This document shows, one piece after another, positions 52,403-61,283 of a stretch of 64,000 nucleotides of DNA; the stretch's first letter is position 1; each line of letters starts with the position of its first letter. A program made the translations under genes and the position numbers. The notes beneath the pieces were generated by a model, which was not told the origin of the DNA, did not search any database, and saw only the letters and a program-made list of their open reading frames with translations. The DNA is taken from the NCBI GenBank assembly GCA_964453435.1, contig CAYVQZ010000001.1, positions 186,001-250,000 of the forward strand. Reading direction: 5' to 3'. The DNA is from CAYVQZ01 sp964453435 (GTDB taxonomy: Bacteria; Abyssobacteria; SURF-5).

Positions 52403-52468
52403 TGAAACACATTCTTTGTCTACATTTCTGTTTCAAACAAAAACACTTCTCTATTTGTGTATGAAACA
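52403..52468. promoter_or_regulatory. TGAAACA half-sites upstream of a sigma54 promoter
   Basis: TGAAACA at 52403-52409, TGTTTCA at 52429-52435 and TGAAACA at 52462-52468 lie 110-175 bp upstream of the -24 element at 52577. The core TGAAAC also forms the palindromes near groES. Confidence 0.4.
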
Positions 52469-52576
52469 ACCGCTCCGCGATGGAATTTCCCGTCCGCGCC
52501 TCCCCAATTCACGCAACCCGCTCAGCAGGAATGAATTAGCGGGCTTGCAAAGCGCTCCGATTCGGCGATGCGTTTT

Positions 52577-52591
52577 TGGCATATAGCTTGC
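52577..52591 (+). promoter_or_regulatory. Sigma54-type -24/-12 promoter
   Basis: TGGCATATAGCTTGC is a full match to TGGCAY-N5-TTGC, preceded by a T-run. Start near 52603, 27 bases before the ATG at 52630, with GGGAGG between. Confidence 0.65.
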
Positions 52592-52629
52592 CTTATTCAA
52601 CGGCACAGAAAAGATGGGAGGATTTTGAT

Positions 52630-53001
52630 ATGCATTACAGGCACAGTTACCGGCGGTTCGACAACAACCTCGGCGAGCCGTTCTTCGATGAGTTCGAGGG
52701 CGGCCAATGGCATGACGGAGCAGGGCATGGTCCCGGAACTTTCTTCACGTGGATGAACAGCGACTACACCTTGCTCCATGTCCTGCCGTGGCTCGGCGGC
52801 GTCGCGCTTGCGATCGGTATCCTGATCTTGTTGTTCCCGATGCTCCTTGTCATTGCGGTGGCGGCACTTTTCATCGCGGTGGGGGTCGCCTGCTTGTCGA
52901 TGTGGTGGCAACTGAGGCAGCAGAGCCGGCCGTACCGGGTCAGCGCAGGAACGCCGTGGTGGGAGAGGCTGAGAGCCTGGATATACGAGCGGCTGAATTG
53001 A
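52630..53001 (+). CDS. Small inner-membrane protein under a sigma54 promoter
   Basis: 123 residues. A hydrophilic N-terminus rich in Asp/Glu/Gly (about 1-50) leads to two adjacent membrane segments (LPWLGGVALAIGILILLFPM and LLVIAVAALFIAVGVACLS), then a basic/Trp tail (PWWERLRAWIY). It recalls small envelope-stress proteins of the phage-shock type in size and topology, and psp operons are classically sigma54-driven. I cannot place it in a named family. GGGAGG precedes the ATG. Confidence 0.7.
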   Translation: MHYRHSYRRFDNNLGEPFFDEFEGGQWHDGAGHGPGTFFTWMNSDYTLLHVLPWLGGVALAIGILILLFPMLLVIAVAALFIAVGVACLSMWWQLRQQSRPYRVSAGTPWWERLRAWIYERLN

Positions 53002-53109
53002 CTCTTTGTCCCCGCCGGAGTCGGCAAATCAGTCTTTCTACATGGGCGATAAACGCAAACCCGACATACACAACGCCATGAGTTTCCAAGCCGTCCTGTC
53101 AGAAGATGC

Positions 53110-54114
53110 TCACTTCTTGTGCCCTGTCACGCGTTGCAGAACATTGCGCACAAACTCGGTGGCGTTGACATCCGTAAATCCGGCCGCTTCCATATATCCG
53201 ATTACCTCGGCGTCGCTGTGGGCGCGGCCTTTGCTGCCCAGCAGCGCTTCATGAATCGACCATGTCGCGGCAATGAGCGGCCCCGTCTTCTGGCCGTTCA
53301 GGTTCTCGGCTATTATGTGCATTGCTCCGCCGGATGGCAGCATGTTGAATGCTTTGCGGATTATTTCACGCGCCTCGGCCGGGCCGTACTGCGTCAGGTT
53401 TCCGTTCAGCATAACGACGTCGGGCCCCTCCGGGAACGGGTCTCGCGTGAAGTCGCCCGCATGCGTCTTTATCCTGTCTGACAAGCCGACGTCGGCTATA
53501 AGTTCATCCGTTACGCGGCACACGGCGGGAAAATCGAATATGATGGCGCGGAGGTTCGGAAATTTCCTGCACAGCGACACGCAGTATGCGCCGGAACCGC
53601 CACCGAGGTCGAGCACGAGGTTGTAGTCGGAAAAATCGAACTGCTTCGCCAGCTTGCTGCCCGCTCCGAGCCCGACGTTGAACATCGAGCGCGTGAGCAT
53701 CTCGTGCTGGTCGGGTGTCAGTTTCTCATAGATTCCGAGAACCGAAGGCGAATCCGGGTCGGTCAGCCGGCCGCCCAGATTGACCCAGTCCGTGAAATCG
53801 GCCTTGCCCATGAGAGTCCACGCGCCGTAATAGCGCGGTTTCCCCTCGACCAGATACATTTCCACATCCGGCGCGTTCACATAGCGACCGTCCTTTCGCT
53901 CGAGCAATCCGAGCGCCGCACACACCACCACAAGCCGCTCCGCATTCAACGAAGACATTCCGCATGCGGAGGCAATCTTCTCAATCGTGTCGGCGCCTTC
54001 GGACACTTTCGTGAACAGACTCAACTCGACCGCCGCCATCAGCGCCGCCGCATGTTTGAACCCGAATCCGATATTCTGTATCCGCTCGGTTCCGATTCGT
54101 GGGGATTCCGCCAT
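53110..54114 (-). CDS. SAM methyltransferase with N-terminal winged-helix dimerisation domain
   Basis: About 334 residues. The first 100 form a helical/winged-helix domain (GFKHAAALMAAVELSLFTKV, MSSLNAERLVVVCAALGLLE), then a Rossmann fold with LDLGGGSGAYCVSLCR and VMLNGNLTQYG. This is the O-methyltransferase_2-like layout also seen in MtaA-type and natural-product enzymes. ATG at 54114 follows GGAG. Divergent from the 4Fe-4S gene. Confidence 0.87.
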   Translation of the reverse strand: MAESPRIGTERIQNIGFGFKHAAALMAAVELSLFTKVSEGADTIEKIASACGMSSLNAERLVVVCAALGLLERKDGRYVNAPDVEMYLVEGKPRYYGAWTLMGKADFTDWVNLGGRLTDPDSPSVLGIYEKLTPDQHEMLTRSMFNVGLGAGSKLAKQFDFSDYNLVLDLGGGSGAYCVSLCRKFPNLRAIIFDFPAVCRVTDELIADVGLSDRIKTHAGDFTRDPFPEGPDVVMLNGNLTQYGPAEAREIIRKAFNMLPSGGAMHIIAENLNGQKTGPLIAATWSIHEALLGSKGRAHSDAEVIGYMEAAGFTDVNATEFVRNVLQRVTGHKK

Positions 54115-54274
54115 CGCCCCGCTCCTTTCGACAGGATTTTCCGCAAAAATTCCGATGGGACCGCAATTGTGCAGTATGGTTCCGACGATTATATCATACG
54201 CAAAAATCAGCAACGACCTGTGGGACCGCAGGAAAGAGCGAGACTCGGCCGCGATCGCATTGCATGCCTGTAAT

Positions 54275-54303
54275 TTGAACGTTTTTCATGGATCATATAC
54301 AAT
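54275..54303 (+). promoter_or_regulatory. Sigma70-type promoter of the 4Fe-4S protein gene
   Basis: TTGAAC, 17-bp spacer, TACAAT; start near 54310, about 79 bases before the ATG at 54389. Confidence 0.5.
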
Positions 54304-54388
54304 CGTTCCGCTGAGGTTCGCCATCGGGTTGTTTGCCCGATTTGCTCGGTTCGAGCGGCAGACTCGTGATAAAAACCGGAGGAATATC

Positions 54389-55441
54389 ATGAGCGAAGAC
54401 GTTTACACAAGACTGCGCGAGTTTCTGGACAAGTTGCCGGCGGGATATCCGGCCACCGACAGCGGTGTGGAGCTCAGAATACTGAAGAAACTCTTCACGC
54501 CGGAGGACGCCGAAGTCACGATGAAGCTGAAGTTTGAACTGGAGGATGTGCCCACCATCTCGAAACGCCTCGGAACGAGCGAATCGGAAGCGGCCGAAAA
54601 ACTCGAGGACATGGCCCAGCGCGGCCTGATTTTCCGGACACGAGAAGACGGAAAAGCCAAATATATGGCCTTCCAGTTCATCGTCGGTATATACGAGTTC
54701 CAAGTGAAAAACATGGACCGCGAGTTCGCCGAACTGTTCGAAGAATATGTCCCCTACCTGGGCATGGCGCTTCTACCCATCAAGACAAAGCAGTTGCGCG
54801 TTGCGCCCGTCAATTCCTCCATCGACGCGGCGTCGGCGGTGGCCCCGTACAACCGCGTGCGCGAACTGGTCAAAAACCAGGACCTCATAGCGATGGCCGA
54901 ATGCATCTGCAGGAAAAAGCAGTCGCTGCTGGACAACGAGTGTGACCGGCCCCGCGAAATGTGTTTCATGTTCGGCGATTTCGCCCAATACTATATGGAC
55001 AACAAGATGGCGAGACCAATCACTGCCCAGGAAGCGCTGAAGCTCCTCGACCTCGCCGAGGAATCCGCCCTGGTGCTGTCTCCCACCAACAGCCAGAAGC
55101 TCGAGGCGATTTGTTGTTGCTGCGGATGCTGCTGCGGTCAGCTCAGGGGACTCAAGCTGCTCGAGAATCCCGCCGACTACGTCCAATCATATTACCGGGC
55201 CGTGATAGACTCGGGCCTTTGCTCCACGTGCGGCACGTGCCTTGACCGATGTCAAATCGACGCAATAGAAGAAAAAGAGGACACCATGGAAGTCAACCCG
55301 GCTCGATGCATCGGGTGCGGACTCTGCGTGTCCACGTGTCCGGAGGAAGCAATCACCTTGGAAGAAAAACCGGAAGCCGAGGCGCCGCCCGCCGACATGA
55401 TGGAAGTTTTCAGCAGAATCGCGAACGAGCGCGGAATATGA
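54389..55441 (+). CDS. Winged-helix and bis-4Fe-4S ferredoxin-domain protein
   Basis: 350 residues. The N-terminal 90 resemble an archaeal-like winged-helix domain (LFTPEDAEVTMKLKF, PTISKRLGTSESEAAEKLED). A middle region with CICRKKQ and CDRPREMC and the very unusual run CCCCGCCCG (about 235) comes next. Two ferredoxin motifs end the protein: CSTCGTCLDRCQIDAI and CIGCGLCVSTCPEEAI. It likely binds several clusters and may couple redox state to DNA or protein binding. GGAGG precedes the ATG; longer readings start before the promoter. Confidence 0.85.
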   Translation: MSEDVYTRLREFLDKLPAGYPATDSGVELRILKKLFTPEDAEVTMKLKFELEDVPTISKRLGTSESEAAEKLEDMAQRGLIFRTREDGKAKYMAFQFIVGIYEFQVKNMDREFAELFEEYVPYLGMALLPIKTKQLRVAPVNSSIDAASAVAPYNRVRELVKNQDLIAMAECICRKKQSLLDNECDRPREMCFMFGDFAQYYMDNKMARPITAQEALKLLDLAEESALVLSPTNSQKLEAICCCCGCCCGQLRGLKLLENPADYVQSYYRAVIDSGLCSTCGTCLDRCQIDAIEEKEDTMEVNPARCIGCGLCVSTCPEEAITLEEKPEAEAPPADMMEVFSRIANERGI

Positions 55442-55524
55442 TTGCGTCGCCTTTCGGAAAAGCGACGGTTTTTGGAGGCGCCGAACATCTCATTAAGAGA
55501 AAATACGCCGGAAAATGATTGTGT

Positions 55525-55660
55525 TGAGACTGTCTCACGATTACCAAGCGCAAGGGACTGTCCCAGATTTACGGGCACGAAGTCCCGCGCCTCGCGGTAT
55601 AGAATCGGGACTGTCCCCTGGCCGAACGACCACGTATCGAATTATCGGACAGTTTCACCG
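55525..55660. repeat. Dispersed intergenic repeat block
   Basis: GAGACTGTCTCACGATTACC, GAAGTCCCGCGC and ATAGAATCGGGACTGTCCCC repeat the block at about 36550-36680 almost phrase by phrase. The gap 55442-55731 has no gene. Confidence 0.55.
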
Positions 55661-55731
55661 TGCCCGGAGCGAATGTTGACCAATTCGGTTTGACGGACCC
55701 ACTCCGGAGCGCGCAACTCGGATAACGAACG

Positions 55732-57321
55732 ATGAAACCGACTCTGATCTCCAAGGCAAACACGGTCTGGCAGGCGCTCGAGGACGCCGCTGTTACTTTG
55801 CCGAATAAGGCCGCATACATTTGCCGGGAGACCGCCATCAGCTTTAAAGAGGTCGACGAAGCCTCCGACCGGGTCGCCTCCGGATTGCTGAGGCTCGGAT
55901 ATCATAAGGGCGACCGCATCGGCATCATCGCGCTGAACCAGCCGGAATGGCTGTACGCATACTTCGCAGCCTCCAAAATCGGGGCTGTTATCGTCGGACT
56001 CAACGTCCGCTATCGCGACAGCGAACTGGAGTATATGATAAACCAGAGCGAAACGAGAGGATTGGTCGCCCTCACCGAAATGGGGGGCATGGATTATGTC
56101 GGGTTTTTCGATTCGTTCCGGAGCAGGATTCCCTCGGTCAAGGAAATATTCTTTCTCGGAAGCGAGGAAAGGGAAGGACGACATTCGTTCGACTCGCTCT
56201 TGAAATCCGAAGTCGATGAACATGCTCTCGCCACGGCCCGGGACGGGGTCAAACCCGACGACCTCGTCATAATTATCTACACGTCCGGGACGACCGGCCG
56301 TCCGAAGGGGGCGGCCATAACCAACAAGAGCCAGCTTGCCGCGGCCCGCGCGCAGGCCGAACACACATGTGTCGCGCCGGATGACCTGATACACCTGGCT
56401 CTCCCGCTCAACCATGTCGGAGGAATCTCGTGCGGCATTCTGACCGCGCTGCTGGGCAAAGCGACGTGCGTGCTCGTCCCGATGTTCAGTCCCGACGAAA
56501 TCATCAAACTGAGCAGGAAATATCCTCCAACCGTCTGGGTCGGGGTCCCGACCATGCACACGCTGTTGCTGATGAACGACGACATCAAGACAATCGACAC
56601 CTCGACCGTCCGGCTCGTCATTACGGGTGGCGCAAACGCCGAGCCGGCGCTGCTTGAAAAGCTGTACGAAACATTTCCCAACGCCACGGTCATGAACCTC
56701 TACGGGCTGTCCGAGGCCTCGGGAACCCTCGTCATGAGCCCGTGGGACAGCGATTTCGACACGACGGTCCGCTCCATCGGCAAGCCCATCGGCGACTTTC
56801 AGGTCAAGGTGGTGGATGCCGAGGGAAACGACGCTCCCACGGGGGAAACCGGCGAGTTATTGTTCAAGGGCGATTCTATCGCCGCCGGGTATTTCCGCAT
56901 GCACGAAGAGACACAGCGAACCTTTGACAGCGACGGATGGCTGCACACCGGCGATATGGGCTACGTGGACGCTGACGGATACATTACCCTCATGGGACGG
57001 CTCAAGGAAATGTTACTTCAGGGCGGATTCAATGTCTATCCGGTTGAAGTGGAAAACCTGCTCTCGAGGCATCCCAAAGTCTCTCTTGTGGCCGGAATCG
57101 GAGTGCCCGACTCGGTCCTGGGCGAGGTCGGCCGGTATTACATCGTTCCCGCGCCGGGCGCCGAGCCGACCGAGGACGAGATCAAGGATTACTGCAAGCG
57201 ACACCTCGCGGACTACAAGGTTCCGCGACAGGTCGTCTTTCGCGCAAGCCTGCCCTTGACACCCGCCGGCAAGGTCATGAAATCCGAACTCCGGAAAGAG
57301 TATGAAGAGACCGGAAAATGA
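55732..57321 (+). CDS. Acyl-CoA synthetase (AMP-forming)
   Basis: 529 residues, ANL superfamily. IIYTSGTTGRPKGAAI, LYGLSEASG, DGWLHTGDMGYVDADGYITL and the C-terminal TPAGKVMKSE lysine are intact. It is related to but distinct from the enzyme at 33731. It follows the 4Fe-4S gene in the same direction and precedes the MttB gene, but gaps of about 290 and 280 bases make cotranscription uncertain. Confidence 0.94.
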   Translation: MKPTLISKANTVWQALEDAAVTLPNKAAYICRETAISFKEVDEASDRVASGLLRLGYHKGDRIGIIALNQPEWLYAYFAASKIGAVIVGLNVRYRDSELEYMINQSETRGLVALTEMGGMDYVGFFDSFRSRIPSVKEIFFLGSEEREGRHSFDSLLKSEVDEHALATARDGVKPDDLVIIIYTSGTTGRPKGAAITNKSQLAAARAQAEHTCVAPDDLIHLALPLNHVGGISCGILTALLGKATCVLVPMFSPDEIIKLSRKYPPTVWVGVPTMHTLLLMNDDIKTIDTSTVRLVITGGANAEPALLEKLYETFPNATVMNLYGLSEASGTLVMSPWDSDFDTTVRSIGKPIGDFQVKVVDAEGNDAPTGETGELLFKGDSIAAGYFRMHEETQRTFDSDGWLHTGDMGYVDADGYITLMGRLKEMLLQGGFNVYPVEVENLLSRHPKVSLVAGIGVPDSVLGEVGRYYIVPAPGAEPTEDEIKDYCKRHLADYKVPRQVVFRASLPLTPAGKVMKSELRKEYEETGK

Positions 57322-57345
57322 AGAAAAGCGGGGACGGCGAATCGG

Positions 57346-57384
57346 TTATTGTGGGACACCATGCGGCATGGTGTCCCCCAATAA
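57346..57384. repeat. 18-bp-arm palindrome, second copy of the 52248 type
   Basis: TTATTGTGGGACACCATG, loop CGG, CATGGTGTCCCCCAATAA; one mismatch in the arms. The central GGGACACCATG...CATGGTGTCCC is identical to the copy at 52248. It directly follows the acyl-CoA synthetase and could end its transcript. Confidence 0.8.
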
Positions 57385-57600
57385 GCAAGTTGTTCATGGG
57401 CCTCGGTAACACCACGGAAACAATGAACGTGTTCACATTTTTTGAGGCAGCGAATCGGTTCGTCAATTAAAATGCGCAAATGCAAGGGCAACCGATAAAT
57501 CCAAGATTCGTGTGACATACTCTCTTGGCGGTATCTCTTAAAGTTCGGTTTGTAGCGTAAGACTCGGAAAACTCGGTCAAGCAAAACGACAGACCCGCAT

Positions 57601-59001
57601 ATGGACACGAACGAACACGACATAACCGAAAGCCTGATTCGCGATGCGCAACAGGTTCTGGAGCGAAAAGGCATAGAAATAGAGAGCGCCTTGGTCCTGG
57701 ATATCCTCGACGGCGCGGACTGCAAGATAATCGAAGAGACCAGGAAGGGCCACCGGGTGAAGGCGGCAAGGGTACCGCCGGAACTCGTCGAAAAATCCAT
57801 GCGAACCGCTCCGAAATCCGTTGAACTTTACTCCACAAGCGGAGATCTCGCCGCATACCTGGGAGAGGGCGCGCGCGCTTTTTCCACGGGGTCATCCGGA
57901 AGGATTTTTTACGACGCGAAATCGGGAGAGCGCCGATCGACTTCGCCCGACCTGGGAAATTTTATCCGGGTCGCCGACTACCTCGAAAACATCGACCTGG
58001 TAAGCACCGCGATGGTTCCGCACGACGCCGACCCGAGAATCCAGGACGCCCGCAGGTTACTCGATGTTTTTAACAACTCACGGAAGCCGGTCGTCACCGG
58101 AATCTATCCGCAGGCGGGACAGAGCAATTTTGAACGCATGAAGGACATGCTGCTGGTCATCCGGGGGTCCGAGAATGAATTACGGGAGAAGCCTCTGGCA
58201 ATATTCGACTGCTGTCCCGAGCCGCTGAAATGGTCGAAGACGCTCAGCGAATGTCTCATCGATTGCGGTAAATACGGAATCCCGACGGAAATCATTTCGA
58301 TGCCCCAGCCGGGCCTGAGTTATCCCGCCACCTTGTACGAAGCCGCGGTTCAGAGCGTCGCCGAAACCCTGGCTGCGTTTGTCATCTCGCAAATGGCGAA
58401 CGAGGGCGCTCCCGTAATATGGGGCGGCTCGCCGATGACGGTAAACTTCGAGCGGGGCAGGACCGACGCCGAGCTTGCGAGCCCGGGCGCGATGAAGTTC
58501 ATAGCGGCATACGCTGCCGTCGCAAGGAGATACGGTGTGCCCTCGCACGCCTACGCCATATCCGATTCCCGAATCGTCGATGTCCAATACGGAATCGAGA
58601 AACAGCGCGCCATCAGCGTCGCGATGCGCGCGGGAATTAACAACATCACCGGAATGGGCATGTACGGGGAGGAAGACATCCTGAGTTGCGAGGCGCTGGT
58701 AATCGATAATGACATCGTCGGTGCTGAACTGCACCTCGAGCGCGGGCTCCAAAAAAGGCGCGAGGACACGCTGGGAGATGTATCATTCATCGCGGACGAA
58801 GCCATTATCAATCCGGAAACCTCAAAATACCTGCGCAGCGACGAATATTTCTCTCCGAGAACATTCGACCGCGACAGAACGAAACCGACGCTCGACCGGG
58901 CGTCGGAGGCGGTCGATGAAATCCTGGCGAAACATACGCCGCAATATCTGTCTGCCCGGCAGATAAAAGATATGGAATCCTGTTTACATCATATTGTGTA
59001 G
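57601..59001 (+). CDS. MttB-superfamily methyltransferase (non-pyrrolysine)
   Basis: 466 residues, trimethylamine-methyltransferase family TIM barrel. Typical blocks include FSTGSSGRIFYDAKSGERR, GAPVIWGGSPMTVNF and NNITGMGMYGEEDILSCEAL. The frame contains no in-frame amber codon, so it belongs with MtgB-like enzymes that demethylate quaternary amines such as glycine betaine onto a corrinoid protein. No corrinoid protein or reactivase is in the window. The start is the ATG at 57601. Confidence 0.9.
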   Translation: MDTNEHDITESLIRDAQQVLERKGIEIESALVLDILDGADCKIIEETRKGHRVKAARVPPELVEKSMRTAPKSVELYSTSGDLAAYLGEGARAFSTGSSGRIFYDAKSGERRSTSPDLGNFIRVADYLENIDLVSTAMVPHDADPRIQDARRLLDVFNNSRKPVVTGIYPQAGQSNFERMKDMLLVIRGSENELREKPLAIFDCCPEPLKWSKTLSECLIDCGKYGIPTEIISMPQPGLSYPATLYEAAVQSVAETLAAFVISQMANEGAPVIWGGSPMTVNFERGRTDAELASPGAMKFIAAYAAVARRYGVPSHAYAISDSRIVDVQYGIEKQRAISVAMRAGINNITGMGMYGEEDILSCEALVIDNDIVGAELHLERGLQKRREDTLGDVSFIADEAIINPETSKYLRSDEYFSPRTFDRDRTKPTLDRASEAVDEILAKHTPQYLSARQIKDMESCLHHIV

Positions 59002-59087
59002 AATTTTTGGACGTGGGCTTTTTGGAGAACTTGATTGCCGTAATGAAGGAACCGATTCCGGGGTCCTTCGTGTAACGATCACAGCAA

Positions 59088-59771
59088 ATGGGAGGGACTG
59101 TTGATTTGCAGGGATATGGCGATTTGCGGGCGAGCGCGCGGACGATAAAAGGATTCTTCGATCGAGTCGGTCCATCTTTTTATTCGTCGTTCTTTACCGC
59201 GATAGGTTATCGGGCTTCCCTGAAGTACTTCATGCGCTCCAACATCCCTCATCTCGAAATCCGAGAAGGCATGAAGATACTCGATGCGGGAATCGGAACC
59301 GGCTTCTTGACGGTGAGTCTGCTCAGAGAAGCCCCCATACCCCTTACGGTAACAGGGTTGGATTTCTCCGAAGGAATGCTCGTTGGCTTGAATCGCAGGC
59401 TCAAAGAACTGGGTTGTGAACATCGGGTCAAATTGCAGTTGGCGGACATGCGTCGGATGCCGTTTCAGGATGAAACCTTCGACTTGGCGATGACCTCGGC
59501 GGCAATGGAGTATCTGCCGGATGTATCGGAAGGGATTTCCGAATGCGGCCGTGTCCTCCGGGACGGTGGCAGACTTCTCTTCATCGCGACGCGAGACAGT
59601 TTCATGGGCAAAGCGATAGCTGCCACGTGGAAGAACAAGATATTGAGCCCGGACCTTGTCAGGCGCTGTATGGAACAGGCCGGAATCAACCGCATCGACA
59701 CGCTGCGCTTTCCCTGGTGCTTTCCTCACGTCAACTGGTGGGGAATGGCTTTGCTGGGCCATAAGACGTGA
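59088..59771 (+). CDS. Class I SAM-dependent methyltransferase
   Basis: 227 residues. Motif I is ILDAGIGTGFLTVSLL, beta2 end GLDFSEGMLVGL, and FDLAMTSAAMEYLPD follows, the UbiE/COQ5-like (Methyltransf_11) pattern. The substrate is unknown. It may be cotranscribed with the MttB gene 86 bases upstream. A TTG start at 59106 is an alternative, with GGGAGGG before it. Confidence 0.87.
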   Translation: MGGTVDLQGYGDLRASARTIKGFFDRVGPSFYSSFFTAIGYRASLKYFMRSNIPHLEIREGMKILDAGIGTGFLTVSLLREAPIPLTVTGLDFSEGMLVGLNRRLKELGCEHRVKLQLADMRRMPFQDETFDLAMTSAAMEYLPDVSEGISECGRVLRDGGRLLFIATRDSFMGKAIAATWKNKILSPDLVRRCMEQAGINRIDTLRFPWCFPHVNWWGMALLGHKT

Positions 59772-59789
59772 ACGGAAATATGACCCCGT

Positions 59790-59895
59790 AACTGGAGACT
59801 GTCCGATAATTACGTTTTCTCCCGAAAGACGAGCGAAAAGGACTGTGAGACTGTCCAGGCCGCAGATTGGTGGACTGTGACTCTGTCTCAAGATC
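59790..59895. repeat. Loose copies of the GACTGTC repeat
   Basis: GGAGACTGTCCGATAATTAC and GAGACTGTCCAGGCC with GGACTGTGACTCTGTCTC echo the dispersed repeat. The 568-base gap 59772-60339 holds these and the promoter below, and no gene that I can support. Confidence 0.4.
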
Positions 59896-60209
59896 GACGG
59901 TGAAGGTGGTTCGCTTTGGGAACAGCGAAAGCGTCAATATTTGATTCGTGGAAAGCCTCAGGTTGATTCCCGGTGGGACTGGGGGGATTAGAAATGGCAC
60001 TGAACGCGTAAACCGGACCCTCCTGGAATCACAAATTTGCCTGTTTGTGGACTTGAATGATTCGAATCAGTCGGTGGACCGCTCGATGAAAAGCCCAATG
60101 TAGTTTCAAGGACTCCATCGTGAATTGCTATTGAAAATGCGCCACACCGGTCCCGGATCGGTCAGAAGAAAGCCGGCAGCCAGAACCTTCTGGCTGGCGA
60201 CCCGCGAAT

Positions 60210-60238
60210 TTGACATGGTTCGGGAATATTGCTATCAT
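60210..60238 (+). promoter_or_regulatory. Sigma70-type promoter of the three-gene cassette
   Basis: TTGACA, 17-bp spacer, TATCAT; start near 60245, about 95 bases before the ATG at 60340. Confidence 0.6.
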
Positions 60239-60339
60239 ATGTCAGGGTCTTTCATTATACCTATCACCTTTAAATTAAGGTATATGGCGCATCTTTTCTT
60301 CCAGAACTGAGAAATCAGATAGCTGACAGAGAGCGAGAA

Positions 60340-60726
60340 ATGCCTGACGAAACGAAAGAACATCCCCCGGGCGTTGATACTGAAAAAGGCAGAATAAAAT
60401 TTGATTATATAAAAAGCAACTACTTCCGCGCGATTCATGTAGACGGCGTTTTCGGAGGCACTTCTCCCAGCGGACTCATTCGGATGAGCGTTTGGAATGA
60501 GCGATGGCCTATTCCAAAGCAAACTATTTCCGAGTTGAAAGAAGACGGATCGGTCGGGAGGGAAATTAGAGAAGAAAGGATTTCTCGTGATGCCATTGTA
60601 AGAGAAATTGAGACCGATCTGGTCATGGATGTGGAAACAGCCGTGAAAATTCGAAATTGGCTCGATGATAAGGTCAAAAACCTTTTGAAAGTAAAAACCC
60701 AATCTGAAGATGGAGGGACCGAATGA
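60340..60726 (+). CDS. Cassette protein 1, function unknown
   Basis: 128 residues. A central block YFRAIHVDGVFGGTSPSGLI and RMSVWNERWPIPKQ marks a small conserved family of unknown function; a helical C-terminus (about 88-115, ETAVKIRNWLDDKVKNLL) follows. It has no signal or membrane segment. The stop overlaps the next start (ATGA). Confidence 0.7.
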   Translation: MPDETKEHPPGVDTEKGRIKFDYIKSNYFRAIHVDGVFGGTSPSGLIRMSVWNERWPIPKQTISELKEDGSVGREIREERISRDAIVREIETDLVMDVETAVKIRNWLDDKVKNLLKVKTQSEDGGTE

Positions 60727-61283
60727 TTGCACCAGCAACGACTGTTGCTTCAGAAGTGGGATGGAACATCAAAGATGTGCATTTTTATACTCCTTCAGAA
60801 GAGAAAGGAACAATTCTCGTTGCGGATGTCGGAGATTCCCAAGTCTCAGAAATTTTACAAGCCGGCCCTTATGAAACGCTCTATGAACCAGATCGTATGG
60901 TTGGAACTGCTCGGCCGAATCGCCTGAGGAGACAATTGGATGATTTGCGAAGCCTCCCCGATAATTGGAACGGATATGGTTCGGCTGCACCCAACGCTAC
61001 CGCTTTCCATACGGTTGACGAGATCCTATTCGTTTTGCATGAAATGGAGTTGCGCCTGGAGCCGAAAGCCGCAGCTCCCTCGGCAGAAGATGGAATTGCG
61101 CTCTTGTTTTCTGAAGAGGACAAAGAAGCTCTTATAGAATGCAGCAATGAAGGCGAAGTCGCTGCCATCGTGTATCGGCGTGGCAAAGATTCATTGGCGT
61201 GGACCATAGGAGATTCGAGAGACGAGATTCGAGAAGCTCTGCAGAGAATAGACGCTTATATTCATGGACGTATCCATCCCTGA
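60723..61283 (+). CDS. Cassette protein 2, function unknown
   Basis: 186 residues. LRSLPDNWNGYGSAAPN in the middle and an acidic beta-rich C-terminal half (GIALLFSEEDKEALIECS, VYRRGKDSLAWTIGD) define a recurrent hypothetical family. It is cytosolic by composition. It overlaps gene 1 by 4 bases and gene 3 by 20, so the three products are likely used together. Confidence 0.7.
   Translation: MIAPATTVASEVGWNIKDVHFYTPSEEKGTILVADVGDSQVSEILQAGPYETLYEPDRMVGTARPNRLRRQLDDLRSLPDNWNGYGSAAPNATAFHTVDEILFVLHEMELRLEPKAAAPSAEDGIALLFSEEDKEALIECSNEGEVAAIVYRRGKDSLAWTIGDSRDEIREALQRIDAYIHGRIHP

Noticed and set aside
52048..52586. Open frames through the region with the perfect palindrome and 43-bp repeat
   Set aside because: They run across hairpins and repeats shared with other gaps and have no protein-like features.
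57601..59001. Pyrrolysine-containing MttB
   Set aside because: The gene has no in-frame amber codon across the family length, so it is the non-pyrrolysine type.
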